A DNA stretch of 43,870 bases from Mageeibacillus sp. UBA5439 (GTDB lineage: Bacteria; Bacillota; Clostridia; Saccharofermentanales; DTU023): NCBI GenBank assembly GCA_002427505.1, contig DIRJ01000021.1:7679-51548 (forward strand). Direction: 5' to 3'. Positions 33,316 to 41,095 of this stretch are shown in pieces. Numbering within the stretch: position 1 is the first letter of the stretch; the number at the start of each line of letters is the position of its first letter. The position numbers and the translations under genes were made by a program. The notes under the pieces were generated by a model. The model saw nothing but the letters and a program-made list of their open reading frames with translations. It was not told where the DNA came from and did not search any database.

Positions 33316-33714
33316 ATGGCAGAGAAAAATTTCTTTTATGGAACAGGCAGAAGAAAAAAGGCAGTCGCCAGAGTACGTCTGTATCATGGTAAGGGCAATA
33401 TTGAAGTAAACGGTAAAAGCTTTGAGGATTATTTCCCCATGGAAACTTTGCGTTATATCGTAAAGCAACCACTCAATCTATGCAATTGTGCAGATCTTTA
33501 TGACATTAAAGTCAATGTCAAAGGCGGCGGAATTTCCGGACAGTCCGGTGCTGTAAGGCACGGTATTGCCCGTGCTTTAGTTGATGCTGATTCAGATCAG
33601 TATAAAGCTTCTTTGAAGAAAGCCGGTTTCCTGACACGTGATTCACGTGCTAAGGAAAGAAAAAAGTATGGCCTCAAAAAGGCGAGAAAAGCGTCCCAAT
33701 TCTCCAAACGTTAA
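33316..33714 (+). CDS. rpsI: 30S ribosomal protein S9
   Basis: Small-subunit protein whose C-terminal tail reaches the P site. The 132-residue sequence is canonical: FYGTGRRKKAVARVRLYHGKG, INGKxxxDYFP-like VNGKSFEDYFPMETLR, VKGGGISGQSGAVRHGIARAL, and the terminal KKYGLKKARKASQFSKR with the invariant SKR end. GGGGAT lies before the ATG. It is co-transcribed with rplM, and tsaE follows after 45 bases with no terminator in between. Confidence 0.99.
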   Translation: MAEKNFFYGTGRRKKAVARVRLYHGKGNIEVNGKSFEDYFPMETLRYIVKQPLNLCNCADLYDIKVNVKGGGISGQSGAVRHGIARALVDADSDQYKASLKKAGFLTRDSRAKERKKYGLKKARKASQFSKR

Positions 33715-33759
33715 GGAGACTCATGCACTACGCTTCTGCTTTTTATACAGGGAGCAAAA

Positions 33760-34230
33760 ATGCCGGAACGCTATATTAGTCGAACAAGTGAAGAAACTGA
33801 GAATCTGGGGATATCCCTGGCAAAACAACTTTTGCCCGGGGATATCCTCTTATTGTTTGGAGATTTAGCCGCCGGAAAAACTACTCTGACGCGCGGTATC
33901 GCTAAAGGACTGGGAGTTATTGATGATGTTTCGAGTCCGACTTTTACGATAATGCAGCAGTATGCCGCCGGACCGGGCGGTCTGGCTCTCAATCACTTTG
34001 ATGCATACCGCCTGCGTGATGCAGATGATTGGTATGCTGAGGGTTTTGACGAGCTGATGTATACAGATGCTGTGTCTGTAATCGAGTGGCCGGAAAATGT
34101 TCTGCCGGCTCTCCCGCATAATGCCTTCGAGATCCGGCTCACTTTTATTGAGCAGGGTAAGGCCAGACAGATTGATCTGCACTATCCCGCCGGAAGAGAA
34201 ACTGCTGTAAGCGGAAAGGAGACTGACTAA
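33760..34230 (+). CDS. tsaE: tRNA threonylcarbamoyladenosine biosynthesis ATPase TsaE
   Basis: P-loop ATPase that supports the TsaB-TsaD complex in making t6A at position 37 of ANN-decoding tRNAs. Seen are the N-terminal TSEETENLGISLAKQL, the Walker A GDLAAGKTTLTRGIAKGLG (K40), the switch-like SSPTFTIMQQY, the HFDAYRL block with an acidic DADDWYAEGFDE segment, and the IEWPENV motif. The Walker A has Ala where GDLGAGKT is usual, a mild change. The length of 156 is standard. The ATG follows AGGGAG, and its stop overlaps the tsaB start by one base. With tsaB and rimI it forms the order common in Firmicutes; tsaD is not in the window. Confidence 0.96.
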   Translation: MPERYISRTSEETENLGISLAKQLLPGDILLLFGDLAAGKTTLTRGIAKGLGVIDDVSSPTFTIMQQYAAGPGGLALNHFDAYRLRDADDWYAEGFDELMYTDAVSVIEWPENVLPALPHNAFEIRLTFIEQGKARQIDLHYPAGRETAVSGKETD

Positions 34231-34958
34231 TGATTATACTCGCATCCGATACATCCGGTAAATCCATTTCTGTTGCGCTGGCCGAATCCGGCAGGATCAG
34301 GGATGAGATTTTGGAAAAAACTGAGATGCAGCATGCCAGCAGTTTACTGCCGGCAATCAATAATTTGCTGGACCGCAACAGCCTCGGCCTGCAAGATATT
34401 GACCTCTTCGCGACAACGACCGGTCCGGGCTCGTTTACCGGCATCCGTATAGGTCTCAGCGCGGTTATGGGTCTGGCCTACGGTACAGGAAAAAAAGTGT
34501 ATGGCGTGTCTTCACTGGCAGCGCTGGCTGCAGCTGTTTCAGCTGAAAACAAAGTTATAGCACCGGTCCTGGATGCCCGCGGAGGCAGAGTTTATTCCGG
34601 ACTTTATCGCAATGGAGTGAGCCTGACAGCGGAGAAACCACGGGATATCGCCGAGTTTTTAGAGGATCTGGCTAAAGAATACCCCCCGACTGATGAGATA
34701 AACTTTGTGGGTGACGGCTGCATCTTGATCAGGAACTATCTGTCTGCAGCCGGACCGGACAATATTCTGACATCATTTAGAGAGAAGGCTGTATTCGCTC
34801 CCTCCGAAAAGAATGATATCAGTGCCGGACGGGTGGCGTTGCTGGCACATGCAGCTTACGAGCGCGGCGAAGAATTCCTTGCAGCCCATGAGCTGAAAGC
34901 TACTTATGGCATTGAATCCGCTGCCCAACGCAATCTAAAAAACAAAGGTGAGCAATAA
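34230..34958 (+). CDS. tsaB: tRNA threonylcarbamoyladenosine biosynthesis protein TsaB
   Basis: Scaffold partner of TsaD in t6A synthesis, with an ASKHA fold lacking catalytic residues. Family marks: MIILASDTSGKSISVAL at the start, MQHASSLLPAINNLL, and the signature TTGPGSFTGIRIGLSAVMGLAYG at about 65-87. SLAALAA and the DARGGRVYSGLY block follow. Its 242 residues fit the family. Start and tsaE stop share a base (TAATG), indicating translational coupling. rimI follows after one base. Confidence 0.96.
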   Translation: MIILASDTSGKSISVALAESGRIRDEILEKTEMQHASSLLPAINNLLDRNSLGLQDIDLFATTTGPGSFTGIRIGLSAVMGLAYGTGKKVYGVSSLAALAAAVSAENKVIAPVLDARGGRVYSGLYRNGVSLTAEKPRDIAEFLEDLAKEYPPTDEINFVGDGCILIRNYLSAAGPDNILTSFREKAVFAPSEKNDISAGRVALLAHAAYERGEEFLAAHELKATYGIESAAQRNLKNKGEQ

Positions 34959-34959
34959 A

Positions 34960-35415
34960 ATGCCCCTGGAAATCAGACGTGCGCGTGAGGCTGACCTAAA
35001 GGCTGTTTTCGCTATAGAGTCAGCCGTACAGAAAAGCCCCTGGGCTGAATCAGCTTTCGCTGATATCCAGAAGGATGAAGATGCTTATTTTTTCCTTGTG
35101 TCCGATGCTGACTCCCAGCCGGTCGCCTTTCTTATCGCTATTAGCGGTGATGATTTTCTGGAGATTCACAATTTCGCAGTTGCGCCGTCTTCGCAGCGGC
35201 AGGGTATCGGGAGCAGACTCTTTCAATATGTTTTGCATGAGGCGTCAAAGGCCGGTATCCCCTCTGTGCGTCTGGAGGTCAGAGAAAACAATGCTCCGGC
35301 CTTAGCGATTTATATGGCAAATGGTCTGGAGATTGTAGGGATGCGCAAGGGATATTATAACGATAATGGTGAAAATGCCCTGCTTATGACTGGAAAAATC
35401 CCCTCTGTTTGGTAA
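34960..35415 (+). CDS. rimI: Ribosomal-protein-alanine N-acetyltransferase RimI-like (GNAT)
   Basis: GNAT-fold acetyltransferase, by position and sequence the RimI type that acetylates the N-terminal alanine of ribosomal protein S18. Motif A with the acetyl-CoA pyrophosphate loop is NFAVAPSSQRQGIGSRLFQY, followed by VRLEVRENNAPALAIYMANG and the GMRKGYYNDNGENALLM end block typical of RimI. About 151 residues. The ATG is nine bases after AAAGGTG; a GTG inside the end of tsaB is less likely. Clustering with tsaE and tsaB is widespread, but the actual substrate of such homologues is often untested. Confidence 0.92.
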   Translation: MPLEIRRAREADLKAVFAIESAVQKSPWAESAFADIQKDEDAYFFLVSDADSQPVAFLIAISGDDFLEIHNFAVAPSSQRQGIGSRLFQYVLHEASKAGIPSVRLEVRENNAPALAIYMANGLEIVGMRKGYYNDNGENALLMTGKIPSVW

Positions 35416-35465
35416 ATTAGCTGTAATAACCTGAAAAAGCAGCATAAGCATGTGAAATGTATTCA

Positions 35466-35495
35466 TTGACAGTCATTCGACTTGCTGACTATACT
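35466..35495 (+). promoter_or_regulatory. Sigma-A promoter of the HPr-like gene
   Basis: Consensus TTGACA (35466-35471), an 18-base spacer and TATACT (35490-35495), 74 bases upstream of the start codon. It gives the HPr-like gene its own transcription unit. Confidence 0.82.
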
Positions 35496-35569
35496 TATGT
35501 GAGGTCAATAATCTGTTGCCAGACAGAAATTGTTAAGTTTCAGCACATGAGGCTGACGGAGGAAAATTT

Positions 35570-35836
35570 ATGATTTCAAAGGAAGTCTGTTTTGCTTGCG
35601 ACGAAGATACGCACATGAAATCTATCGCATTGTTGATTCAGAAAGCCTCGAACTTTGATTCGAGTATCTACATCGAGAAAGATGATCGTCGCGCCAACGC
35701 AAAAAGCTTGCTGGGAGTGATGTCACTAGGCATCGACAGTGGTGACCGCCTGATGGTTGTTGCTGAAGGTGAGGATGAAGAAGCAGCAGTTGAACTTATT
35801 GTTGATTACATGGCGGATACCGCTAAAGAACTGTAA
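35570..35836 (+). CDS. HPr-like protein with altered active-site motif
   Basis: Small protein of the HPr family (88 residues), the phosphocarrier fold of the PTS. The C-terminal part is well kept: NAKSLLGVMSLGIDSGDRL with the regulatory serine S46, then GEDEEAAVELIVDYM. The active-site motif, normally GxHARPA, reads DTHMKSI. The phospho-acceptor H15 is kept, but Ala16, Arg17 and Pro18 are Met, Lys and Ser. Arg17 normally stabilises the phosphoryl group, so EI-dependent transfer may be weak and the protein may act in regulation through S46, like Crh (which lacks H15). It has its own promoter and a GGAGG-like site; no other PTS gene is in the window. Confidence 0.88.
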   Translation: MISKEVCFACDEDTHMKSIALLIQKASNFDSSIYIEKDDRRANAKSLLGVMSLGIDSGDRLMVVAEGEDEEAAVELIVDYMADTAKEL

Positions 35837-35914
35837 AAGAAATGTAAATATGGATCTGGTCCGGACCTGATTCATAACAAGTGCTTTTATAAAGAATATT
35901 TATCGCGTACTGTT

Positions 35915-35941
35915 GAGGACTGCATCATAACTGCAGTCCTC
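35915..35941 (+). terminator. Hairpin after the HPr-like gene, probable terminator
   Basis: GAGGACTGCA (35915-35924) pairs perfectly with TGCAGTCCTC (35932-35941) around a 7-base loop. Only a poor T tract (TTACT) follows. It lies between the HPr-like gene and uvrC, 41 bases before the uvrC start, so it could also shape the uvrC leader. Confidence 0.6.
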
Positions 35942-35981
35942 TTACTAGCGGCAGATTCATATGCTATGGGGGAGTCAAGTG

Positions 35982-37868
35982 ATGCAGCATAGCTCAGAGC
36001 AGCAGCCTTCATTTGCATTCAGACTGAATTTAGTTCCCGAAGAACCCGGTGTCTATTTGATGAAAGACAACACGGGTTCTGTTATTTATGTCGGAAAAGC
36101 GCTTTCGCTGCGCAGCCGCCTCAGCTCTTATTTCACAGGCAAACCCGACGGTAATGCTAAAGTCCAGGCCATGATCAAACGCATAGCCGACTTTGAGATC
36201 ATAGTCTGTTCAACTGAACTTGAGGCTCTGATGCTGGAAGCTAACCTGATCAAAGAGCATAAGCCGCATTACAACATACTTCTGCGGGATGACAAGGAAT
36301 ATCCCTATATCCGCATCACTTTGCAGGATACATTCCCGAAAGTTGAAAAATCCTTCCATGTTGAAGATGATGTCAAGGAAGGTGCTCGTTATTTCGGCCC
36401 CTGGTTAAGCGGTGATATCAGCCGTGCACTCAGCGCGCTCCAAAGCATATATCCGCTGCGCACCTGTAAGCGCGATCTGCCACGCGATATCGGGACAAAA
36501 CGTCCCTGCCTTAATTATTATATCGGCAGGTGCCTGGGACCCTGCACCGGCGAGGTGTCGGAGGAAGAATATGGCGTGATGCTTGCCGATGTCATCCGCT
36601 TCCTTGAGGGGCGCTACACTGAACTGACCAAAGGCCTCAAAGCAGACATGGAGGCCGCCAGTGACGCGCTTGATTTCGAACGTGCTGCAGTTATTCGTGA
36701 AAAGTGGCTGGCCTTGTGCCGCCTGGAAGAAAAGCAGCACATAGTTGATCCCCAGGGCGGTGACTATGATGCGCTGGCTCTGGAACGCAATGGCAGTGAC
36801 ATTTCTCTGCAAAAACTGGAAGTACGCGCAGGCCGTGTGACCGGCCGTGTATATCGTTTTGCGGAGGATACCGGTGAAGCTGACGGAAATTACCTGGAAG
36901 TCTTTCTGCGGTCACTTTACGATCAGGGTGCCACTATACCTCCTTTAATTTTACTCAGCACGGCGATCGGTAATCAGGAACTGACAGCCGCATATCTTTC
37001 TGAACTGCGGGGAAGTAAAGTCAGCTTGCGCGTGCCCCAGAGAGGAGCTAAGAAAGCCACTGTTGATCTGGCAAGCAAGAATGCCGCCTGGTCCTTAATG
37101 CGACACACCCTGATGGGAGGTAAATCCGCCCGGGATCTGGAGTTTACACTCAGGACTTTAGCCGAATATACCGGTTGTAAAGTTTATCCACAACGGATCG
37201 AAGCCTACGATATTTCCTCTGCCGGTGCTGAGGAGCGAACCGGTGCCATGGTAGTTTTTCGCGACGGGAGACCTGAACACAAATCTTACCGGCATTTCAC
37301 CATCAAAAGCTTTGAAGGTATCGATGACTACCGGGCTATGCGTGAGTTGATTGAACGCAGGCTGCGTCAGCTTCAGGATGAGAATGTTGACAGCAGACCT
37401 GATATAATACTGGTTGATGGCGGTCTGGGACATGTGAATGCAGTTAAAGATCTGCTGGATGATGCCGGTATCACTGCTGCGGGAATTGTGAAAGACAACA
37501 GACACCGGACCCGTGGACTGGTTCTCAGTAATGGTGATACTCTTGAGTTATCACAGGCTGCCAAGGAAGAAGATGCTGATGAAAGAGCCATCCGTCTGGG
37601 ACTTTTGCGTCTGCTCACAGCCTTGCAGGATGAAGCCCACCGTTTTGCCAACCGTCTGCGCAATCAACAGGAAAAGAAGCGCCGGATGCAGTATCAGATT
37701 GAAAATATTCCCGGAATCGGTCCGGCCCGCCGCAAGCTTTTGCTAAAGGAATTCGGCTCCATTAAAAAAATATCTGAAGCAGGTCTGGAAGAGCTTAAGG
37801 CCGTCAAGGGCTTACCGGAAGAAGTAGCGGAAGCAGTTTATCTGCATTATCATCGTGAGGAAATCTGA
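35982..37868 (+). CDS. uvrC: Excinuclease ABC subunit C
   Basis: Nuclease subunit of nucleotide excision repair that makes both incisions at a UvrB-bound lesion. The GIY-YIG domain lies at about 20-100 (EPGVYLMKDNTGSVIYVGKA, LRSRLSSYF). The conserved cysteine block CLNYYIGRCLGPC follows, then the UVR domain that binds UvrB (about 208-240, ASDALDFERAAVIREKW), the RNase H-like 5' nuclease (IEAYDISSAGAEERTGAMVV and DIILVDGGLGHVNA), and a C-terminal helix-hairpin-helix (NIPGIGPARRKLLLKEFGS). At 628 residues it is full length. ATG after GGGGGAG is chosen over an ATG seven codons upstream that lies before the site. The metallophosphoesterase gene follows directly. Confidence 0.98.
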   Translation: MQHSSEQQPSFAFRLNLVPEEPGVYLMKDNTGSVIYVGKALSLRSRLSSYFTGKPDGNAKVQAMIKRIADFEIIVCSTELEALMLEANLIKEHKPHYNILLRDDKEYPYIRITLQDTFPKVEKSFHVEDDVKEGARYFGPWLSGDISRALSALQSIYPLRTCKRDLPRDIGTKRPCLNYYIGRCLGPCTGEVSEEEYGVMLADVIRFLEGRYTELTKGLKADMEAASDALDFERAAVIREKWLALCRLEEKQHIVDPQGGDYDALALERNGSDISLQKLEVRAGRVTGRVYRFAEDTGEADGNYLEVFLRSLYDQGATIPPLILLSTAIGNQELTAAYLSELRGSKVSLRVPQRGAKKATVDLASKNAAWSLMRHTLMGGKSARDLEFTLRTLAEYTGCKVYPQRIEAYDISSAGAEERTGAMVVFRDGRPEHKSYRHFTIKSFEGIDDYRAMRELIERRLRQLQDENVDSRPDIILVDGGLGHVNAVKDLLDDAGITAAGIVKDNRHRTRGLVLSNGDTLELSQAAKEEDADERAIRLGLLRLLTALQDEAHRFANRLRNQQEKKRRMQYQIENIPGIGPARRKLLLKEFGSIKKISEAGLEELKAVKGLPEEVAEAVYLHYHREEI

Positions 37869-37869
37869 A

Positions 37870-38652
37870 GTGAAACTATTTGCCTTGTCTGATCTTCACT
37901 TAGCCCATACTGTGGATAAGCCCATGACAATTTTCGGGGAGAAGTGGAACAACCACACACAATTGATAGAAAAATCATGGCAAGAAACTGTGACTGATGA
38001 AGATGTAGTGATTCTGGGCGGAGATATTTCCTGGGGCAAGAGTCTGGATGAGGCCTTGGCTGATTTGCATTTTATCGATAAATTGCCGGGACAGAAACTG
38101 TTGCTGCGCGGTAATCATGATTATTGGTGGACCAGCCTGAGAAAGATGAAAGAACTCTGCGACCAGGAAAATTTGCACACCCTTCACTTTTTGCGCAATA
38201 ATACACTGGCTTTCGGCTCTTTTCTGATTGGCGGGACACGAGGCTGGTTATTGCCCGATGACGATGAGTTCACCGCACAGGATCAGAAAATATTTGACAG
38301 AGAGTTAATCCGCATGCAGCTTTCTCTTGATGAGATGAAACAAGTGAAAAAGAAGAGTGCCAGCGCACTGACGCAGGTCTTTACCATGCATTATCCTCCT
38401 ATTTCCGCTAATGGCACCAGCAGTAAAATGTCGGACTTGCTGTCCGCAGCGGAAATTCCGCTGTGCATTTTCGGACATATCCATCACGAGCTGCCTTATT
38501 ATTTAAGTTCACCGCAGCTCGATAAGGTGCGTTACGTTTTAACTTCTGCAGATCAGCTAAACTTTATTCCTGTTTTGCTAGGAGAAGATGGTAGTCTTCG
38601 TGATTTTGATAATTTAACTGCCGATAAATTTAAGGCAGGGAAGGACATATAA
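37870..38652 (+). CDS. Calcineurin-like metallophosphoesterase
   Basis: Cytosolic two-metal phosphoesterase of about 260 residues. All metal-site motifs are visible: DLHLAH (D-x-H), GGDISWG (GD), LLRGNHDYWW (GNHD), a histidine in FTMHYPPIS, and FGHIHHE (GHxH). The HYPP and NHDYWW contexts resemble an uncharacterised Firmicutes group. Substrate is unknown. The GTG one base after the uvrC stop is preferred, since it yields the typical start VKLFALSDLHL with AGGAAA upstream. A GTG five codons earlier would overlap uvrC. Its last codons overlap the yicC start by one base, so it is co-translated with uvrC and yicC. Confidence 0.9.
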   Translation: MKLFALSDLHLAHTVDKPMTIFGEKWNNHTQLIEKSWQETVTDEDVVILGGDISWGKSLDEALADLHFIDKLPGQKLLLRGNHDYWWTSLRKMKELCDQENLHTLHFLRNNTLAFGSFLIGGTRGWLLPDDDEFTAQDQKIFDRELIRMQLSLDEMKQVKKKSASALTQVFTMHYPPISANGTSSKMSDLLSAAEIPLCIFGHIHHELPYYLSSPQLDKVRYVLTSADQLNFIPVLLGEDGSLRDFDNLTADKFKAGKDI

Positions 38653-39539
38653 TGCTAAAAAGTATGACCGGCTATGGATCCGGTTCAGCCGAAAACAATA
38701 ATCTCTCAGTAACAATTGAAGTCAAGTCTGTAAATCATCGTTTTCTGGATGTTTCTGTGCGCATGCCGCGCAGCTTCCTGCGCTTTGAAAATGCTTTGCG
38801 TGTACAGGTGCAGGAAAGAATCAAACGCGGTAAGGTCGATGTTTTTGTCAGCCTGGAACAGCTTGAATCCAGTGGCAGGAAAGTTAAGCTGGACCATGGT
38901 CTGGCTAAGTCATACTTTGAAGCTTTATCGGAACTGGCTGAACTGACGGGTTCTGAAGCTTTTGAACCTGTCAGTGTTATGAGCAGGTTTAATGATCTTT
39001 TCATTGATGTAGACGACCCTCTGGACGAAGCAAGTATTAGTGATATCTTGACAAAAGCCATGGATGCCGCATTAACCGAATTGGAAGAAGCGCGGCAGGT
39101 GGAAGGCAGCCGGCTGACTGGCAACCTTTTAGAGAAGGCGGCAGCTCTTGAAGACGAAAACAAGAAGCTTGCAGAGCTTTCTCCGCGTGTGGTTGAGCAG
39201 TATCGTGAGCGACTTCTGGCGCGCGCTGAGGAGCTTTTAGCTGAAGAGCGGCAGGAATGGTATGATGATCAGCGGCTCTTTGCTGAAACAGCGATCTTCG
39301 CTGATAAGGCAGCCATTGATGAGGAGATGACACGATTGAGCAGCCATCTGCTTTCCCTGCGGGATATTTTGCAGGGCGAGGGACCCAGTGGCCGTCAATT
39401 GGATTTCCTGATTCAGGAACTGAATCGCGAGATAAATACGATAGGCTCGAAAGCGAATGATTTTGAGATTTCGCAGTCCGTAGTGACGATGAAGAGCATC
39501 CTGGAGCAAATTCGCGAACAGGTTCAGAATTTAGAATAA
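38652..39539 (+). CDS. yicC: YicC/YloC-family endoribonuclease
   Basis: Member of the YicC family, recently described as endoribonucleases acting on RNA decay (295 residues). Seen: the N-terminal MLKSMTGYGSG signature, VEVKSVNHRFLDVSVRMPR, the long central helices (EEARQVEGSRLTGNLLEKAA), and the closing LDFLIQELNREINTIGSKAND plus VVTMKSILEQIREQVQNLE block, both strongly conserved. The ATG is preceded by GGAAGGA. The order yicC-remA-gmk-rpoZ is conserved in Firmicutes, which supports the whole group. Confidence 0.95.
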   Translation: MLKSMTGYGSGSAENNNLSVTIEVKSVNHRFLDVSVRMPRSFLRFENALRVQVQERIKRGKVDVFVSLEQLESSGRKVKLDHGLAKSYFEALSELAELTGSEAFEPVSVMSRFNDLFIDVDDPLDEASISDILTKAMDAALTELEEARQVEGSRLTGNLLEKAAALEDENKKLAELSPRVVEQYRERLLARAEELLAEERQEWYDDQRLFAETAIFADKAAIDEEMTRLSSHLLSLRDILQGEGPSGRQLDFLIQELNREINTIGSKANDFEISQSVVTMKSILEQIREQVQNLE

Positions 39540-39587
39540 GCTGATTGTCCGTTTAAGACAACATAAGATTTCGAGGAGGAGTCGGAT

Positions 39588-39875
39588 TTGGAATATAGAA
39601 TGCTGCCCATAGGACATGGTCACCTCGTTTCAGAGGCCAGACTGATAGCCATAGTCTCTCCGGATTCAGCTCCGATCAAGCGGCTGATTCAGGATGCACG
39701 CGATCGCAGCAGCTTAATCGACGCGACTGCCGGACGCAAGACTCAATCAGTCTTGATTATGGATAGCGACCATATCGTGCTTTCATCCTTGTCCCCGGCA
39801 TCTTTGCAGGTGCTGCGTGCTGATGCTCGGGGATCTGCTGAGCTAGATGAAGAAGAGGAGCTGCAAAATGACTGA
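39588..39875 (+). CDS. remA: RemA-like regulatory protein (DUF370)
   Basis: Small DNA-binding regulator related to B. subtilis RemA, which activates matrix and osmoprotection genes by binding as a ring-like oligomer. The core matches well: GHLVSEARLIAIVSPDSAPI, then KRLIQDARDRSSLIDATAGR and VLIMDSDHIVLSSLSP. It is 95 residues long, about 10 more than B. subtilis RemA, ending in an acidic tail LDEEEELQND. Start is TTG seven bases after AGGAGGA; the next ATG would remove the conserved first strand. The end overlaps the gmk start by 8 bases. Target genes cannot be named; a role in envelope or matrix genes is a family inference. Confidence 0.92.
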   Translation: MEYRMLPIGHGHLVSEARLIAIVSPDSAPIKRLIQDARDRSSLIDATAGRKTQSVLIMDSDHIVLSSLSPASLQVLRADARGSAELDEEEELQND

Positions 39876-40485
39876 CCGAATCAATATTGTGCAAAAAGTA
39901 GGTATTACTCTCGTTGTATCGGGACCGTCCGGTGTGGGTAAGAACTCTGTTATTAATGCCCTGCGTGAACGTTACAATGACATCCGCCATTCTGTATCCG
40001 TAACAACCAGGCCTCCGAGAGAAGCTGAGATAGACGGTGTGCACTATTATTTCCGGACTAAGGCAGAGTTTGAAGCCATGATTGCAGAAGGTGAAATTCT
40101 GGAGTATGACATCTATTGTGGTGAGTATTATGGTACCCCCAGATCACCCCTGGAGCGGATGCGCAGAGAGGGTATTAATGTTCTCCTGGATTTGACCGTC
40201 AAAGGAGCTCTGTCCTTAAAAGAAAGTTATCCTAATGCAGTCCTCTTATTTCTCATTCCTCCATCTGAAACAGCGCTTAGGGAAAGACTCTTAAACCGGG
40301 CTACTGAAAGCCAGGAGATCATCCAGACCCGTTTGAGCGAATCCTGGGAGGAAATGAATTCAGCCTGTGAATTTGATTACTTGGTTGTGAATGATGACCT
40401 GCTGCAGGCAGTACAGGACATTGAAGCTATCTATTGGGCCGAAAAGCACCGTACGTCAAGGCTCTTCATTGACGGAATGCAGTGA
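39868..40485 (+). CDS. gmk: Guanylate kinase
   Basis: Converts GMP to GDP with ATP (205 residues). The P-loop is SGPSGVGKNSVINAL, where most guanylate kinases have GKG/ST, so Asn follows the lysine. The GMP-binding segment SVSVTTRPPREAEIDGVHYYF is well kept, as is EYYGTPRSPLE. The block usually EIDVQGA reads DLTVKGA, changing one of two conserved acids. The lid region RLLNRATESQEIIQTRL and the C-terminal DYLVVNDDL are normal. The ATG seven bases after GAGGAG, inside the remA end, is preferred over an ATG seven codons upstream. The promoter for rpoZ is embedded in its last codons. Confidence 0.95.
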   Translation: MTDRINIVQKVGITLVVSGPSGVGKNSVINALRERYNDIRHSVSVTTRPPREAEIDGVHYYFRTKAEFEAMIAEGEILEYDIYCGEYYGTPRSPLERMRREGINVLLDLTVKGALSLKESYPNAVLLFLIPPSETALRERLLNRATESQEIIQTRLSESWEEMNSACEFDYLVVNDDLLQAVQDIEAIYWAEKHRTSRLFIDGMQ

Positions 40486-40497
40486 AAAAGATATAAT
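40469..40497 (+). promoter_or_regulatory. Promoter of rpoZ embedded in the gmk 3' end
   Basis: TTGACG (40469-40474), a 17-base spacer and a perfect TATAAT (40492-40497). The -35 lies in the last gmk codons and the -10 just past its stop. It would drive rpoZ-glyS and perhaps ppdK separately from the yicC-remA-gmk genes. Confidence 0.8.
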
Positions 40498-40566
40498 CTC
40501 AAAGGTATGTAAAAATATAAAAACGTTGTTTATTTATATAGATTTTTAGATGACAAGGAGCAAAAA

Positions 40567-41094
40567 ATGCTAACAAAACCTCCTCTGGAACAACTGCTTC
40601 CAAGAGCCGAGAACAGATACGTACTGGCTATGTTTGCTGCCCGCAGAGCGCGTCAGCTGACAGATGGTGCCAGACCTTTGGTCGAAACCAAAATGCCAAA
40701 TCAGGTTTCGCTGGCCTGTGAAGAAATCGGCAGCGGAGCAGTAGTTTATCGTCAGGGCAAACATGATGTTTCAATTCCCGAGCGTCCCGAAATTATTGCA
40801 CAGCGTGAAGCCAGCCGCCGTGAGGCGGAAGCCAAACGCGCTGAGGACATGCTGGAAGAACAGCGCCGTCCATCAGCCAGACGGCAGGCAAGAGAAGCTT
40901 CCACTTTTGAAAAAGAGGGAATCAGTGCTCAGGAAGCTTCATTGATTGCGGAGCAACTGGTGCAGTTTGTTACTGAGCAGGAAGCACAGGTGGCAGGTCA
41001 GACAGCTTCGCAAATAGATTTTACTTCTTTCACCGAGAGCTTGAGTGAGCCAGACCTGGCTGAGTCCGAAGTGAAAGAAGAGGATGAGGACTGA
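40567..41094 (+). CDS. rpoZ: RNA polymerase omega subunit with long C-terminal extension
   Basis: Omega subunit that binds beta-prime and helps RNA polymerase assembly. Residues 1-54 are the conserved core (ENRYVLAMFAARRARQLTDG, then PLVETKMPNQVSLACEEI). The usual protein has about 65-90 residues; this one has 175. The extra part has a charged helix rich in Arg/Glu/Ala (about 74-112, probable coiled coil), a second helix (about 119-138) and an acidic end (ESEVKEEDED). The ATG follows AAGGAG, with its own promoter in the gmk end. glyS starts one base after the stop. Function of the tail is unknown; it might contact nucleic acid or regulators. Confidence 0.9.
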   Translation: MLTKPPLEQLLPRAENRYVLAMFAARRARQLTDGARPLVETKMPNQVSLACEEIGSGAVVYRQGKHDVSIPERPEIIAQREASRREAEAKRAEDMLEEQRRPSARRQAREASTFEKEGISAQEASLIAEQLVQFVTEQEAQVAGQTASQIDFTSFTESLSEPDLAESEVKEEDED

Positions 41095-41095
41095 T

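Noticed and set aside
33638..33868. Open frame across the rpsI-tsaE junction on the plus strand
   Set aside because: Runs out of frame through the conserved ends of two well-known genes and its translation is low-complexity.
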